64,000 nt of DNA from Coriaria nepalensis (Eukaryota > Streptophyta > Magnoliopsida > Cucurbitales > Coriariaceae), in the NCBI GenBank assembly GCA_027186245.1, contig CP114498.1, forward strand, positions 3,293,501-3,357,500, given 5' to 3'. Positions 24,751 to 35,728 of the stretch are shown in pieces (within the stretch, counting starts at the first letter, position 1; every line of letters begins with the position of its first letter). A model generated the notes under the pieces. It ran no database searches and was not told the DNA's origin. It saw only the letters and a program-made list of their open reading frames with translations. The translations under genes and the position numbers were made by a program.

Positions 24751-25436
24751 GCTTCCGTCAAATAGCAATACCAAGTATCAACATTACACTTGGTAGTGAA
24801 TTTGAAATAAGTTCTGCAATGCAGATCGTTCTATTCAGGCAAGTATTATCGATTTTAAATCAGCAAGCCGATAATCAGTAATTGGGAAACAAACAGAAAC
24901 AGCAAGAAAAAAAGGAAGCAAGAATCTTCGTCTTAATTCAGTATGTAATCCATACACGCATCATTTCGAACACCTTGTGTGCATTCTTTCAAATATCAGG
25001 GTACAAGCTCATAGAATTCAGCAGTACTCGACCTTAAAGGATCAAAGTAAAAGTACCAACTTTACTCATGGAACTAATACATCCAGAAATAATTCAGTTC
25101 ATAAACTGATATATTCTTTATTTCCTTTACACGACTCAGTAAAATGAACTGCAAATGTAACGATAAAAGAGAAGGTGTGGGAAAGATGTTGGAGAGACGG
25201 AGAGAGTGGAGAAGAAAGAAGAAGAAGAAAAACACATTACTACAAGTATTCAGCCCGGAAAAGTTTCCCTTACCGATCAAATGCCATAACCACCATAGGC
25301 ATCCTCTCACTCGTGAAGAATGGTTTTGATTTTTCAGAGAGATACAGACCGTGGAGGAGGAGGAGGAAATGAAGAGGGAGGGGCTCAACACTGGTATTAT
25401 AATGATAATAAAAATGTAGTTGATATGTTTCAACTA
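24751..25436. other. 5' region of the PPR gene and spacer before tRNA-Lys
   Basis: Contains the presumed PPR 5' leader and promoter. A purine-rich stretch at 25165-25235 and a GGAGGA stretch at 25353-25372 produce spurious open frames on both strands. No gene is recognised. Confidence 0.4.
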
Positions 25437-25509
25437 GCCGTCTTAGCTCAGCCGGTAGAGCGCATGGCTTTTAACCATGTGGTCGTGGGTTCGATTCCCA
25501 CAGACGGCG
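25437..25509 (+). tRNA. tRNA-Lys (anticodon UUU)
   Basis: A 73-nt cloverleaf: acceptor stem GCCGTCT (25437-25443) pairs with AGACGGC (25502-25508), with discriminator G. The D-arm is AGCTCAGCCGGTAGAGC, the anticodon loop CTTTTAA gives UUU, and the T-arm is CGTGGGTTCGATTCCCACA. No intron. A CAA motif lies at 25431, just upstream, as in many plant tRNA genes, and a short T run follows the 3' end. Confidence 0.97.
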
Positions 25510-25726
25510 AATTATTTTATAATTAAATAATTATGAACCAGTTATATTCATTTTTATTACGGAGCGTCCAACGTGATGACATTATAAAAAGAAAAAAAAA
25601 CTCGCACTTTTTTTTGGCCCTTTAATAATATATATAACCATAAGGAAGACGACAGCTGAAAGAACTCCAAAACTATATAACCAGAAGAATCCTTGCTTGC
25701 TACTTATCTGTCCATCAATCCATCGT
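25510..25726. other. Spacer between tRNA-Lys and the Ole e 6-like gene
   Basis: AT-rich DNA holding the presumed 3' UTR of the minus-strand peptide gene. A TATATATAACC stretch lies near 25629-25640. No further gene. Confidence 0.4.
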
Positions 25727-26048
25727 TCAAGGCTCGTCAACATTCAGCTTGTCTACCAAAAAGAGAAAACACAAACATATGATCAGTACCCAAATGAAAT
25801 ATATATATATATATTGATAAATAAGAGAACATGTTAGTGTTGTTTGTGTTACCAGCAATTTCTTTTTTGCCACATTCATCATCACACTTCATTTCACAGT
25901 CGTTGATGTCTGATGCATCGCACTTGCTCAAACACGCTTCTGCGCAGCGCTTGTACTTCTCTTCGGGGCTAGGATCCGCCTCAGAGACTCTCATTGTCGC
26001 AAGGACAACAATGCACGCAAGAAACACTGCCACAACCTTGTTCACCAT
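25727..26048 (-). CDS. Small secreted Cys-rich peptide, Ole e 6-like / plant thionin-family
   Basis: Two exons (25853-26048 and 25727-25752) encode 73 residues. The short second exon starts after an AG at 25753-25754 and adds DKLNVDEP before TGA; reading through the intron instead would give an unrelated tail, so splicing is preferred. Residues 1-24 are a hydrophobic signal peptide (KVVAVFLACIVVLATM). The mature peptide has six cysteines at 35, 39, 43, 51, 55 and 59, spaced C-x3-C-x3-C-x7-C-x3-C-x3-C and including CEMKCDDEC. This pattern resembles the olive pollen allergen Ole e 6 and related small plant secreted peptides; some databases file it under plant thionin family, but toxicity cannot be inferred. 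Role unknown, possibly pollen or secretory signalling. Confidence 0.82.
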
Positions 26049-26152
26049 TCTCTCTCTCTCTCTCTCTCTCTCTATGTATTGTATGTGTCTTTTTGACCTC
26101 TTGTCTACTTCTGTGTTTCTCTATATTCCCTTTGTGAATCGAACTAAGATGG

Positions 26153-26163
26153 TATTTTTATAG
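26153..26163 (-). promoter_or_regulatory. TATA box of the Ole e 6-like gene
   Basis: The minus strand reads CTATAAAAATACC about 105 bp upstream of the ATG. Between it and the start lies a (CT)n tract (26049-26074), on the coding strand a GA-rich leader. Confidence 0.65.
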
Positions 26164-26323
26164 TGAATTTTGGTTCTCTATTTTAAGATAAGTACCCCCT
26201 GAAAAAATGGAAGAATCGGTGGTTCGTGTTGTGCTTTTTTGCATGCAATGGTGGTGTTGCTAGAAATATGGATTTTTTTTTTTTTGTTTACTTGGTCAGA
26301 GTTTCTCTGTTTGTTATTAAGAT

Positions 26324-26366
<43 letters not shown>

Positions 26367-26760
26367 TTTTTGGGCTCAAATAGTCAAATTTGTAGACCTT
26401 TGATCTTCTAAACGAGGGGATTTGTTAGTAAAATATGACTTTCCAAAAAAAAAAAAGGATTTGTTAGTAAAATATCGATCAGGTTCGCTGACGTGGTATG
26501 TCCGATCGTTATATCACTTGTAGACTCTTCTAAGCTTATTATTATTTTATTAATTATATTTTTAAATTATGAGTACTGCATTAATTATGAACTCAATATT
26601 TTGATTTTCAGTCCTAGATAGACTCCCTGGTATGATCTAGTAGTAACTTCAAACTCAAGTTTTTTTGCTGTCCTAAGACTGCGTTACTAGCTAGGTGAGT
26701 GAGTGAGCTACCTCTTAAGGAAAGTTGTTCGCCCACTTCAACTAATTTCCATACTTGCAC
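26164..26760. other. Divergent intergenic region with TA microsatellite
   Basis: Lies between the divergent Ole e 6-like and LTP genes and so contains both promoters. It includes a (TA)n run at about 26328-26358 followed by poly(T). A small TTTGTTAGTAAAATAT duplication occurs near 26421 and 26460. No gene. Confidence 0.5.
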
Positions 26761-26767
26761 TATAAAA
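26761..26767 (+). promoter_or_regulatory. TATA box of the LTP gene
   Basis: CACTATAAAAACTC lies 69 bp upstream of the ATG, giving a short leader starting near 26790. Confidence 0.7.
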
Positions 26768-26829
26768 ACTCAGCAAACAAGTCAAGACAACACTCCAACA
26801 CTCCCAACATTTGAGGATCCCCCAGCATA

Positions 26830-27642
26830 ATGGCTCTTCTTGATCAATATCATCATCTCCTGCTACTCAATGTTGTTCTTGTTACATTAATACTTTCATG
26901 CCATGAGACAAAAGCTCAATCGGGTTGTACAAGTGTTTTGATAAGCCTATCCCCATGCCTAAACTACGTTACTGGAAGATCCTCAACCCCTTCCTCTTCC
27001 TGTTGCTCTCAGCTCGCCAATGTGGTCCAATCACAGCCGCTATGTCTATGCTCCGCCCTTAATGGCGGCGGTTCATCTCTTGGCATCACAGTTAATCAAA
27101 CTCAAGCCCTAGCTCTCCCCAGCGCTTGTAATATTCAAACACCGCCCATTAGCCGTTGTAACGGTAACATACTTATACTGTCACCTAATTATAACAACTG
27201 TACAATTTCATATGTTTTTTGTATTTGAAAAATAGGAAGATTATGACTAATGATCACATGTTTAATTAGGTGCCAATGGATCTACCGGCATAACAATGGC
27301 ACCGGCAAGTTCTCCGACTGGTAGTAGTACTCCTCCATCTGTTTCTTCGGACGATGTTCCTGCAAGTTCTCCACCAGAAACCTCGATGCCTGATATTCCT
27401 TCAGGTAAACTATAATCAAATTAACCAACTAAGATTAACCGAAGCATATGAATTGTAATGGGAATATTCTTGTTGGAAATGCAGGAACTGGGTCTAAAAC
27501 TACTCCGACAACACAAGGGAGCGCAACAAGTGGGAGCAATAACATAAAGAAACCCCATGATCATATATATCTCAATTTCTTTGGACTTTTCATAGTTCTA
27601 GTATATGCTTCCACGGATCTTGGAGTTGGAGCTTTCATCTAA
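26830..27642 (+). CDS. GPI-anchored non-specific lipid-transfer protein (LTPG / xylogen-like)
   Basis: Extracellular lipid-binding protein held at the plasma membrane by GPI; LTPGs take part in cuticle and suberin lipid export or xylem signalling. Three exons (26830-27163, 27270-27404, 27485-27642) give 208 residues in phase. A signal peptide spans about residues 1-29. The eight-cysteine motif is complete: C33, C43, C58-C59, C72-x-C74, C100 and C110 (CCSQL and CLCSAL visible). A Ser/Pro/Thr-rich linker follows (residues 115-165), then a hydrophobic C-terminus ([16 protein letters not shown]) suited to GPI attachment. The order (signal, 8CM, Pro/Ser/Thr region, hydrophobic tail) is diagnostic of LTPG/xylogen proteins. 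The tail ends in a few polar residues (TDLGVGAFI), slightly unusual. The gene is intact. Confidence 0.92.
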
Positions 27643-28420
27643 ATTATTTAAGTTTGATCCGTAACCTAATTGTTTTGTTATAAATTCTACTCGATCTTAG
27701 CTCAATTACAATGCAATTATTTGAGCTTCTCATGTAACGTTTACTTTAATCATTGCTGTGATCAAATAGGAATGATATTAGTTAATATAAAAAAGTGGAA
27801 GAAATATGATCGTTTATGAATATGAGACGTATCTGAATAGTTCTAAATAAAATTTAATCAATCCCATAAAATAATATATATTTATCAATTAATTAATTAT
27901 TAAATATGATAATACGAAATCGGATATCTATAATCATATACATCCAACAAATTCTTCTTATGTATATAATGATTGTAGAATGTAAAATTTTGACAGCAAC
28001 TTGATTTGAACACACGAGTTTTTCTCATTATACCATCTACTGTATCAATTCTTGAAAACATGTCGGAACACGATCCTATCCTCCTTGGTTTCGGTCTTGA
28101 GTTAATTACCGATAGAGTCGATTAATTATGATCGTAAAAATTAATCAATTTTATTAAAATTTTAGAGATTTTCATATTTTTCATTTTAACGCGTGATTTG
28201 CACGTGTTGACCTGGACACAAAAAGAAGAAACGAAATAAGGAAAATATCCCTCCCCGACCGTTCCCCCTTGACAAGTTACAAAGTGATTATTATTAGGGT
28301 AAGCGCAAGTTAAGTGTGTTTGTGTCTCAAGGAAAACAATTTTATTCTAAATAAATTAAGTACAAATTAACAATTAATTAAATCTAAATTAATTAAAAAG
28401 AAAATTCTTTATTTAAAAAA
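27643..28420. other. 3' UTR of the LTP gene and spacer before SKIP30
   Basis: AT-rich, with TTAATTAATTA stretches. No gene or convincing repeat. Confidence 0.4.
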
Positions 28421-29998
28421 AAAAAAAAAGTATAAACATTTCTTTTGTTCTCTGTTTTTCTGTAACTCAGCCAGCGAATTTCCTCTTTAACCTGTTTCTT
28501 CAACTCATCCCTTCTCTCCTCCGCCCACAAGCAATCATTTCTAACGCTTGACAATCCCTCTCTCTCGGAATCTGAGAAAAAAACAGAGCACCCCCCTCGT
28601 CTCAAGTTCTCTTTTCTTGAGCCCTCTCTCCCTCTCTTCAAGGTAAAACAGAAAAAAAAAAGAAAAAAAAAAAAAAGAGAGAAACATTTCTGGGTTCTTT
28701 ATATCCTCTTGTGTAAATGCTAAATTTTGATTCTATCTGGACGGATTTTAACAATTTCCCTCCTTAATTTCTTGACATTGACGTTGTTTTGGGTTGAATT
28801 CAAGATGGTTTTTGTTTTTACATGTTGGATTTTTCTGTGTTGTTGAAATGAGCGGTAGGGTACAGAGTATAATTGTGGGTTTATAGTTCCTTTTTGTAAA
28901 ATTTCGTGGGGTTGCGCATGAATTGATGAAAATGGATTGAAACCCAAGTGTTCGGTATCTGTTGCGAGTGTGAAACTTTTTATTGATTTTGTGCAGCTTT
29001 TAGTTAGGTTATAGGGTGGAATTGGAGTCTTGTTTGAGTCTTAATAATTGCATTGCATGTGAGCTTAGAGCTTTAATGGCGATTAGGTTTTTGGGGATTA
29101 GATCATGCTTCTGTAATGTGAACAAAATTATTCCAGTTCTTTATGATTTTCTTTTTTAGTTTTTGATTTCTGAGTAAGAAGATCATATTTAGTGCTATGA
29201 ATATGCATTCAATTTGTGGGACTTGCTTTTACATTTTGCAATATGGCATGAGTATTATAATAACTGAAGTTTCTTTAGTTTAGTAACTTTCGACCTGATG
29301 ACCGAGAATGGTAATAAGTGATTCTTTCATTTTGTAAGCCTCCTTTTCGCGGCTGTATTTTCTTTTCTTCTGGGATTGGAAGGGATTGGAGAGGATTCGA
29401 TTATCAAAGTTCTCCCCATTTGTATGTATTTTTTTGTCGGGTTTTTGAAGGCTTCTTTGAACTTGTAATGTGAACCGTGCCATCTTCTGTGGCAGTATAT
29501 GACTCGAAATTGCATAAATGCACGCTATTTGTATTCTAAATTTACCTATGAAGTTTTCTCTTTTTTTATTTATTTATTTAATTTTTTTGGTTTTGTGGAT
29601 AATGCAATAGATATTTGAAGTTTTAAACTATATATCTGTCTTGCATGTACTCACGGTTTGCTTCTATTTCTATGAATATGCAACTGTGGCTTGTTTGTGT
29701 TTTAATTTTGTAATGTTCGATCAACTTTGCAATCAAATTTTCTAGACCCTCTCTAATTCTTGCTCCTTTCATTTACAAGAAGTATAAGTAAGGATAGATT
29801 TATGATGTCAGTATTTCCTTAACAGCTAATGGTAGAAGTAGCTCTGTATATAGTTTTATCTTTAGATCTTATGTTTCAATATGGTCTTCTTGACGTCTCA
29901 GGGTTTTCATCCTCCTGTATTGAATCAGCGCTTGTATTCAATCAGTACTGAAGAGACAGCAGTCTGAAACGGATGAGAAGTAGATCAATATTATTATT
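28421..29998 (+). promoter_or_regulatory. Presumed 5' UTR and leader intron of SKIP30
   Basis: A pyrimidine-rich leader (about 28430-28642) ends in TTCAAG followed by GTAAAAC (intron from 28643). The intron ends at GTCTCAG (29901), and a second untranslated exon (29902-29998) leads to the ATG. A long first intron in the 5' UTR is common in plant genes and often raises expression. The splice sites are inferred from sequence only. Confidence 0.55.
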
Positions 29999-31036
29999 AT
30001 GTCAGGACTGATTGAAGGCCTTCCAGATGCGGTAGCTCTCAGATGCCTTGCGCGGGTCCCTTTCTACCTCCATCCCAAGCTCGAACTCGTTTCTCACTCC
30101 TGGCGATCTGCTATCCGTAGCTGGGAAATGTTCAGAGCCCGAGAAGAGGTCGGTTCATCTGAGGACCTCTTATGTGTTTGCGCTTTTGATCCCGAGAATT
30201 TGTGGCAACTATACGACCCTCTCCGTGACCTTTGGATAACACTTCCTGTACTTCCCTCAAAAGTACGACATCTCGCTCACTTTGGAGCTGTCTCTACTTC
30301 CGGAAAGTTGTTTGTTCTTGGAGGCGGAAGTGATGCCGTCGATCCCTTAACTGGCGATCAAGATGGTAATTTTGCGACCAATGAGGTGTGGTCCTACGAC
30401 CCAGTTATACGGAAGTGGGCCCCACGTGCATCTATGTTGGTCCAACGGGCAATGTTTGCATGTTGTGTTTTGGATGGGAAGATTGTTGTGGCAGGGGGGT
30501 TCACTAGCTGCCGAAAATCAATTTCTCAGGCGGAGATATATGATCCTGAGAAAGATGTGTGGATCCCGATACCTGACCTACACCGGACCCACAACTCGGC
30601 GTGTACGGGAGTAGTGATCGGAGGGAAGGTGTACGTATTGCATAAGGGTTTGTCAACAGTGCAGATATTTGATAACTTGGGACCCAGTTGGAGAGTGGAG
30701 GATTACGGTTGGCAACAGGGTCCCATGGCGGTGGTTCAGGGCTCACTATATGTGATGAGCCATGGCCTGATCATCAAGCAGGAATGGGAAATGAGGAAAG
30801 TGGTGGTTTCGGCATCCGAGTTTCGTAAGAGAATTGGGTTTGCAATGACGGGCCTGAGAGACGAGATGTACGTGATCGGAGGGGTTATTGGGCCGGACCG
30901 ATTGAATTGGGGAATCAAGCCTATGGCGGATGTGGAGGTTTTGACGCTCGGAGGGGAGAGACCGACTTGGCGCCATGCAGCTCAAATGACAAGATGCCGA
31001 GGAACGATTCTCGGGTGTACACAGTTGAGAATATAA
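29999..31036 (+). CDS. SKIP30: F-box/kelch-repeat protein SKIP30
   Basis: Substrate receptor of an SCF E3 ubiquitin ligase, binding the SKP1-like ASK adaptor through its F-box. A single exon encodes 345 residues. The start MSGLIEGLPDAVALRCLARV and the F-box core (residues about 5-50, with LPDAVALRCLARVP and HPKLELVSHSWRSAI) are followed by kelch repeats with their paired glycines: KLFVLGGGSDAVDPLTGD, KIVVAGGFTSCRKSISQAE, KVYVLHKGLSTVQIF and EMYVIGGVIGPDRLNWGIKP. The ending RCRGTILGCTQLRI matches the SKIP30 C-terminus as I recall it. Length equals the usual size. Intact. Some related kelch F-box proteins control phenylpropanoid enzymes, but the targets of SKIP30 are not shown by sequence. Confidence 0.94.
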   Translation: MSGLIEGLPDAVALRCLARVPFYLHPKLELVSHSWRSAIRSWEMFRAREEVGSSEDLLCVCAFDPENLWQLYDPLRDLWITLPVLPSKVRHLAHFGAVSTSGKLFVLGGGSDAVDPLTGDQDGNFATNEVWSYDPVIRKWAPRASMLVQRAMFACCVLDGKIVVAGGFTSCRKSISQAEIYDPEKDVWIPIPDLHRTHNSACTGVVIGGKVYVLHKGLSTVQIFDNLGPSWRVEDYGWQQGPMAVVQGSLYVMSHGLIIKQEWEMRKVVVSASEFRKRIGFAMTGLRDEMYVIGGVIGPDRLNWGIKPMADVEVLTLGGERPTWRHAAQMTRCRGTILGCTQLRI

Positions 31037-31702
31037 GGTTTGTTTTGTTTGTTTGGTTTAGTTGTGGAAAAATATGTGGAATTGCGGCGGGGAGGTGGGG
31101 TGAGGCCTCCAAATTTCTCTCCTTATTAGCCACTGAGGAATTAACCGGGCTTTTCTGGTAGCTAGTTGCTTTATTTTGTTGTTGAGCTATTATGTCCCTT
31201 TGCTTCTTTTAGATGTTATGTCTTTGTAGGAGGTCAATGAATTCATGTTATCTTAGCTCACTCTCTCTCTCTCTCTCTCTCAATCAAAGTTCAAATTTCA
31301 GTTTTTCAGATAAGGTGGTGTACATGGCCTGTTATGGAAATGAATGATGTTCGTTTTTCCTTTTGCCCTTTTACTTGTAAGACTCGAGAGTATTGTATTG
31401 AAGCTATTTGTGCCGGACTGAAAATTTAGGGTCCAAATGAGAATTTTAGATTAAATTTGGAGTTTCAAACGCTTAACCGGACGTAGATTGTTGAAAATTT
31501 AGTTCATCTGCACTCCCCATTCCTGCTCAACCTTGAGATTGTCATGATGTTATTCAAGATTTAGTTTGGTCTCATAAGATTCAGTTTGAAATGTAGAATT
31601 AAACTGTCATAAACTTTTACAGCGAGGACTCCAGTTTATCCATTTTCGAAAGAGAAAAGATGAGATGTAGATGCTCATTTGCAGAAAAAATAAATAAATT
31701 AT
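31037..31702. other. 3' UTR of SKIP30 and spacer
   Basis: Contains the SKIP30 3' UTR with a (CT)10 run at about 31260-31281. No trace of the missing first exons of the WDR4-like gene was found here. Confidence 0.45.
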
Positions 31703-32050
31703 GGGCTCATTTGGTTCAATTTCTTAATAGGAATCCATTTCACTGTTTGATTCAACCAAATGAAGAAATATGAATTATTTTTAATTTTCACTTGAATGAA
31801 AATACCATTATTTCATTTTTATTTAATTAAGTATTTTTATTATGAATCAAAATAAGTAGATATTTAAATAAATTTTTTTATTGTATTTTTAAAATTCTAT
31901 TGTAGTATATATATGATTTTTGAAATTTTTTCTTTAAATAGATACAAAAAATAATTTTTTATTCTCATTCTTATTCATTTCATGTGTAACTAAATCGATA
32001 TCAAAAAATTATTAATCTCATTCCCATAAGGGAATTGAACCAAACGAGTC
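31703..32050. mobile_element. MITE with GGGCTCATTTGGTTCAAT-type inverted ends
   Basis: The left end GGGCTCATTTGGTTCAATTT and the reverse complement of the right end, GACTCGTTTGGTTCAATTCC, match over about 22 bp. Inner parts also mirror each other (TCATTCTTATTCATTTC and similar). The interior is AT-rich and non-coding. About 350 bp; possibly flanked by a short AT duplication. It lies 60-80 bp upstream of the first surviving exon of the WDR4-like pseudogene. Confidence 0.72.
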
Positions 32051-32129
32051 ATATCTTTTTATATTTTTTTAATGACAAAGTATCCTTAAATTTAAGAAAA
32101 AAGAAAAACATTGAAAACGAAGTCCATGA

Positions 32130-34229
32130 ATTTTGGCTTCAAAACTTCCAGGGTCTCAGAGAAAAGAGTGAGTGCTGTTGCCATTAGCAACGATGGCCTC
32201 TATTATGTTTGTTTTGCCGATAAATTTGGTGTTATTTGGGTTTTGGATCTTGACGGTATTGATGCAAATCAAGCTTCGGTCACTAAGAAAGCATCCCCAT
32301 TGCTTTCACACTATTGTAGTATAATTACTAGCCTGGTAAGTCAACTAATTCTACTTTTCTTACGTGTGAAGGTTGTAACCTATTTTACATAGTTTTTTTT
32401 AACTATACCTCTAATATAATAAGGTTCTGTTTCTTTCAGGAATTCTCACCAGATGGGCGATTTATTATCAGTGCTGATCAAGATTTTAAAATCCGTGTAT
32501 TCTAACTTCCCTACTGATTTAACAAGATGAATAGCTAAATTGATTTGTGCCTCTCACGATGATCTTATGATCCGTACTCTCATTGTAGGTGACTGTATTT
32601 CCAAGGAGGCCTTTAGGTGGAGCTCATGAGATACAAAGTTTTTGCCTTGGTCACACAGAGTAAGTTTTTATGATGATATGTTAACTAAAATAAATAATAG
32701 TGAATTGGTTATGATGATTGAGATTTCATCCAAAAGAATGATTCCACATCCTCAGTTGGATTCTTTCATTCTGTGGTGGTGTTTCTGGTGACTTCTATCA
32801 ACTCTTCTGCACCCTTCTTTCATATATATGAATAAAGTAAATTAAAATTCAGTCCCTCCATCCTTGGTATAGAATGCCAAGAACTCATTTTCTGTCTCAT
32901 CTTTTCTAAGTACTTCCCCTGAATATGTCATCTATAAATTTTCAAGTACCGAGTATTATTCATCTCATTGCCGTCAGGCTGAAAAATTGATATATATATA
33001 TATATATATTGCAGGTTTGTGTCCTGCCTTGCCTTTATATGCAACCCAGAATGTCCCCAAGGCTTGTTTCAGGAAGTGCCGATTCAACTGTTAGTACATA
33101 TTATAATTTTTTCATTAATAAATTTTTATCTAATTGTCAACTTTTTGTTGGTGTGCTCTGTGTTAAAATGGAAAATTATATCGGTTTTGCAGGTACGCTT
33201 ATGGGATATTCCTTCTGGATCGCTCCTTGATACGTGTGAGATCGGAGGAATGGTACACCGCTTGACATATCCACCCATCTCTTGAGAACTAAATCCTTGC
33301 AGATTCAAGGGCAGTTTGAATCTAGTGTCAATGCCTATAATTGTAATCTTGTTTGATACACTTAAAAAGCTTTTAAAATTAAACTGGATTGGCTTTGTAG
33401 AAACTTGGTGTGTCCTGATTGACTACTTGATTAATTGAAGGTAGAACTCTTAGAGTCGAATGGAAAAGATGACGAGTTCCATTCTACTAGCACATGTCTC
33501 TCTACTATTGCAGATAGTACACTTGTTTCTGTAGCTGTTCAAAGGTAAGTTTTTTTTGGGTGTTGTTCATTCCATAATTTTCCCTTCATTTGATCCACGT
33601 TTCTAATATTCCTCAACAATTCCCTTACAGCTTCCAGGGAATAATATTACTTAGCTGTGACCTATCATGATCTCACACTCTATCTATAGCCAAGGTACGG
33701 ATCCGAAGAATCATAGTACATTAAAATAGTGATGAGATAAGTTAAAAAATTAAAATTGCTTGTTCTTCTTTTTTTCTTCTTTTTTTTTTTTTTGGGGTTC
33801 CATCAGGTGGTTACTGTAAAGGGTGATACCTTCATTCCTACAAGCCTAGGGACAAGCTCTTCATCTACCACAGGATTAATTTGGATGGTAAGCGGTGTGT
33901 CCAATTTGCCCGGTTTCAATCATCCTTCTTTTGCCCGTGTTCGAGTTGTCTCTGGATTTGGCAAAACCAAGCTTGAGCAATGTGTATTAGAAGATAGCGA
34001 GGTACCTGGAGGAGAGAAACTACTCCAAGAATTGCAGGGCAGCGTGTCATTCGAGAAAAATGTATTCATGGCAACTGCTGAAGCATTGAAGACAGCAATG
34101 AGAAATATGTTGAATAAAAAACAGTGCACTGCAGAGAAAATAGATTTTAGGAAGAGAACCAGAAATGATAGAAAACTAAAAAGTTCTTCTTCTTTTTTTC
34201 CCTTTTTTTCTGGCAGCCAAATACATTGA
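32130..34229 (+). pseudogene. Broken WDR4/TRM82-like gene (non-catalytic subunit of tRNA m7G46 methyltransferase)
   Basis: Functional WDR4/TRM82 is a WD40 protein that partners METTL1/TRM8 to make m7G46 in tRNA. Eight exon-like blocks with GT/AG borders keep the family order: about 32145-32335 (SEKRVSAVAISNDGL), 32440-32496 (EFSPDGRFIISADQDFKIR), 32589-32659 (VTVFPRRPLGGAHEIQSFCL), 33015-33089, 33193-33252 (VRLWDIPSGSLLDTCE), 33441-33544, 33631-33694 and 33807-34229 (ending near DFRKRTRNDRKLKS). Three lesions are visible. The N-terminal exons encoding the first WD repeat are absent, the similarity beginning just after a MITE. The fourth block is off by one reading frame near 33060, so VSGSADST falls in another frame. 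The seventh block has an in-frame TGA at 33667-33669. Together these argue for a dead copy; an assembly error could explain single differences but not all. Confidence 0.75.
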
Positions 34230-35728
34230 TTGTTGCAACCATCCTAGGTTTAAGTTTGATATGATAAGCATTCACAACTGTAACTTGTGAATGTCATAGA
34301 TATTAAGTTTGTCTTTACTTTAGATTATATGGGGGGGGGGGGGGGGGAGGGCCCTACAAGTACCCCATTTGGAATTCTCTATATAATCTAATAATTAAAT
34401 TTGAAGGCCAGATGGTCAAATCCAAGCCCATGCTTTTTGCTTTTTGGTAGTTTGATTAATAATTTCATAGATATTGGCATAATGAAAAGAGGAGGGCCCA
34501 CCAGACCACTTATTTACTTGGGCCCACCAGCCCACTTATTGGCATCTATACTTCTCTACTTATCTACATCTTGTCATCTTCCTATTCAAACGGTAGTTGT
34601 TCTCCTAGCAGACTATACGAAGGTGTTTTTTTTTTGTTTTTTTTTTTTTTTAATAATTGGGGAGAATATGTAATATTGTCTTATAATATTTGGTAGTAAC
34701 TATTTTTAGTAGATTAATCTTTTAGATTAGAGTTCATTTCAGTATTTAACAATTTTACTGCAATTTTATAATTATTTTTTGGTAAGGCCAGACTAAAATT
34801 GTCATGTAAAATTATATTTTACCCTTTAGGAAATAGGAAATAAGGATAAGAACTCGAGAGATGTGATACTCCTTTTCGGTGGCTTGGTAATCATAGATAC
34901 AAGAAATTAGATGTCGTTTTTTAATATTTATTTAATTCAAATGAGTTCTAGAAGAAGAAAAAAATGTATACAATTTTGAGATGAAATTGAAAAAAATTAT
35001 ATTAATATAAATTAAATTTATAATTTAGATATATATTAATTACCCCCCTGGGGCCCCTGATATCTGATAATAATAAAAGACAGCTTAATGTGGAAGTGAC
35101 GACAAAACAAGATGATCTAAGCGAGAAAGCAACTCTGTACAAACACAGACACGATAATCATTCAGTTGATGATAACAAAATAAAAAACAGTAATTAATAA
35201 TTAAATAAAATAAAGAAGGAAAAGAAAATGGTATTCATCTCATATCATATACCAAAAACACACGTCTCCTTTACGTTTGCCCCCCTTTTTATGGCAGCCA
35301 CGGATTAAAAGCACATAGATATGATTTTAAGCTGATAAATGCTAAACCCATCACTCTCCCTCTCCCTTCTCTCCCTTCTCTCCCTCTGGCCTCTCAAGTT
35401 GCAGATTACTCCAACTTCAGATTGAGATTGAAAAAAAATCAGATGATGAAGTAAGGAAATCACAGAGAAAGCCTGATTGCTCTGTTTTTATTTATTTTTC
35501 TCTGCTGTTCTGAAATGGAAGCCACGGAATTATAGCACAAATTCGATATTTTTTTAAAAAAAATATTTCTTCATCTTTCAGGAAAAAAAAAAAAAGATTT
35601 GATTTTTATTTCGGGTATTTCTTCTGGGAATCAATTTAATTTCAGAAGAAATAAAAAGATTTAATTTCAGGTACTTTATTCTTTTTTTTTTTTTTTTGTG
35701 GGTTAATTTTCAAGAGAGTGAGTTAGAT
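34230..35728. other. Intergenic region and presumed FLZ 5' leader
   Basis: Holds a poly(G) tract at 34331-34347, long poly(T) runs (34626-34651, 35682-35697), and from about 35340 a pyrimidine-rich section that probably is the FLZ gene promoter and leader, with CTCCCT repeats at 35355-35385 and an intron-like GTACTTTATTC...TTTTTTTTG near 35670-35700. No other gene. Confidence 0.45.
34331..34347. repeat. Poly(G) tract, 17 bp
   Basis: Run of 17 G, followed by AGGGCCC. Another homopolymer likely to vary in length. Confidence 0.95.

Noticed and set aside
24751..24774. Eight extra N-terminal codons for the PPR protein
   Set aside because: They would start at TTG; the first ATG is at 24750 and gives a good mitochondrial presequence.
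25074..25433. 119-codon minus-strand frame rich in Ile/Ser/Phe
   Set aside because: Composition from purine/pyrimidine-rich repeats next to the tRNA; no motif.
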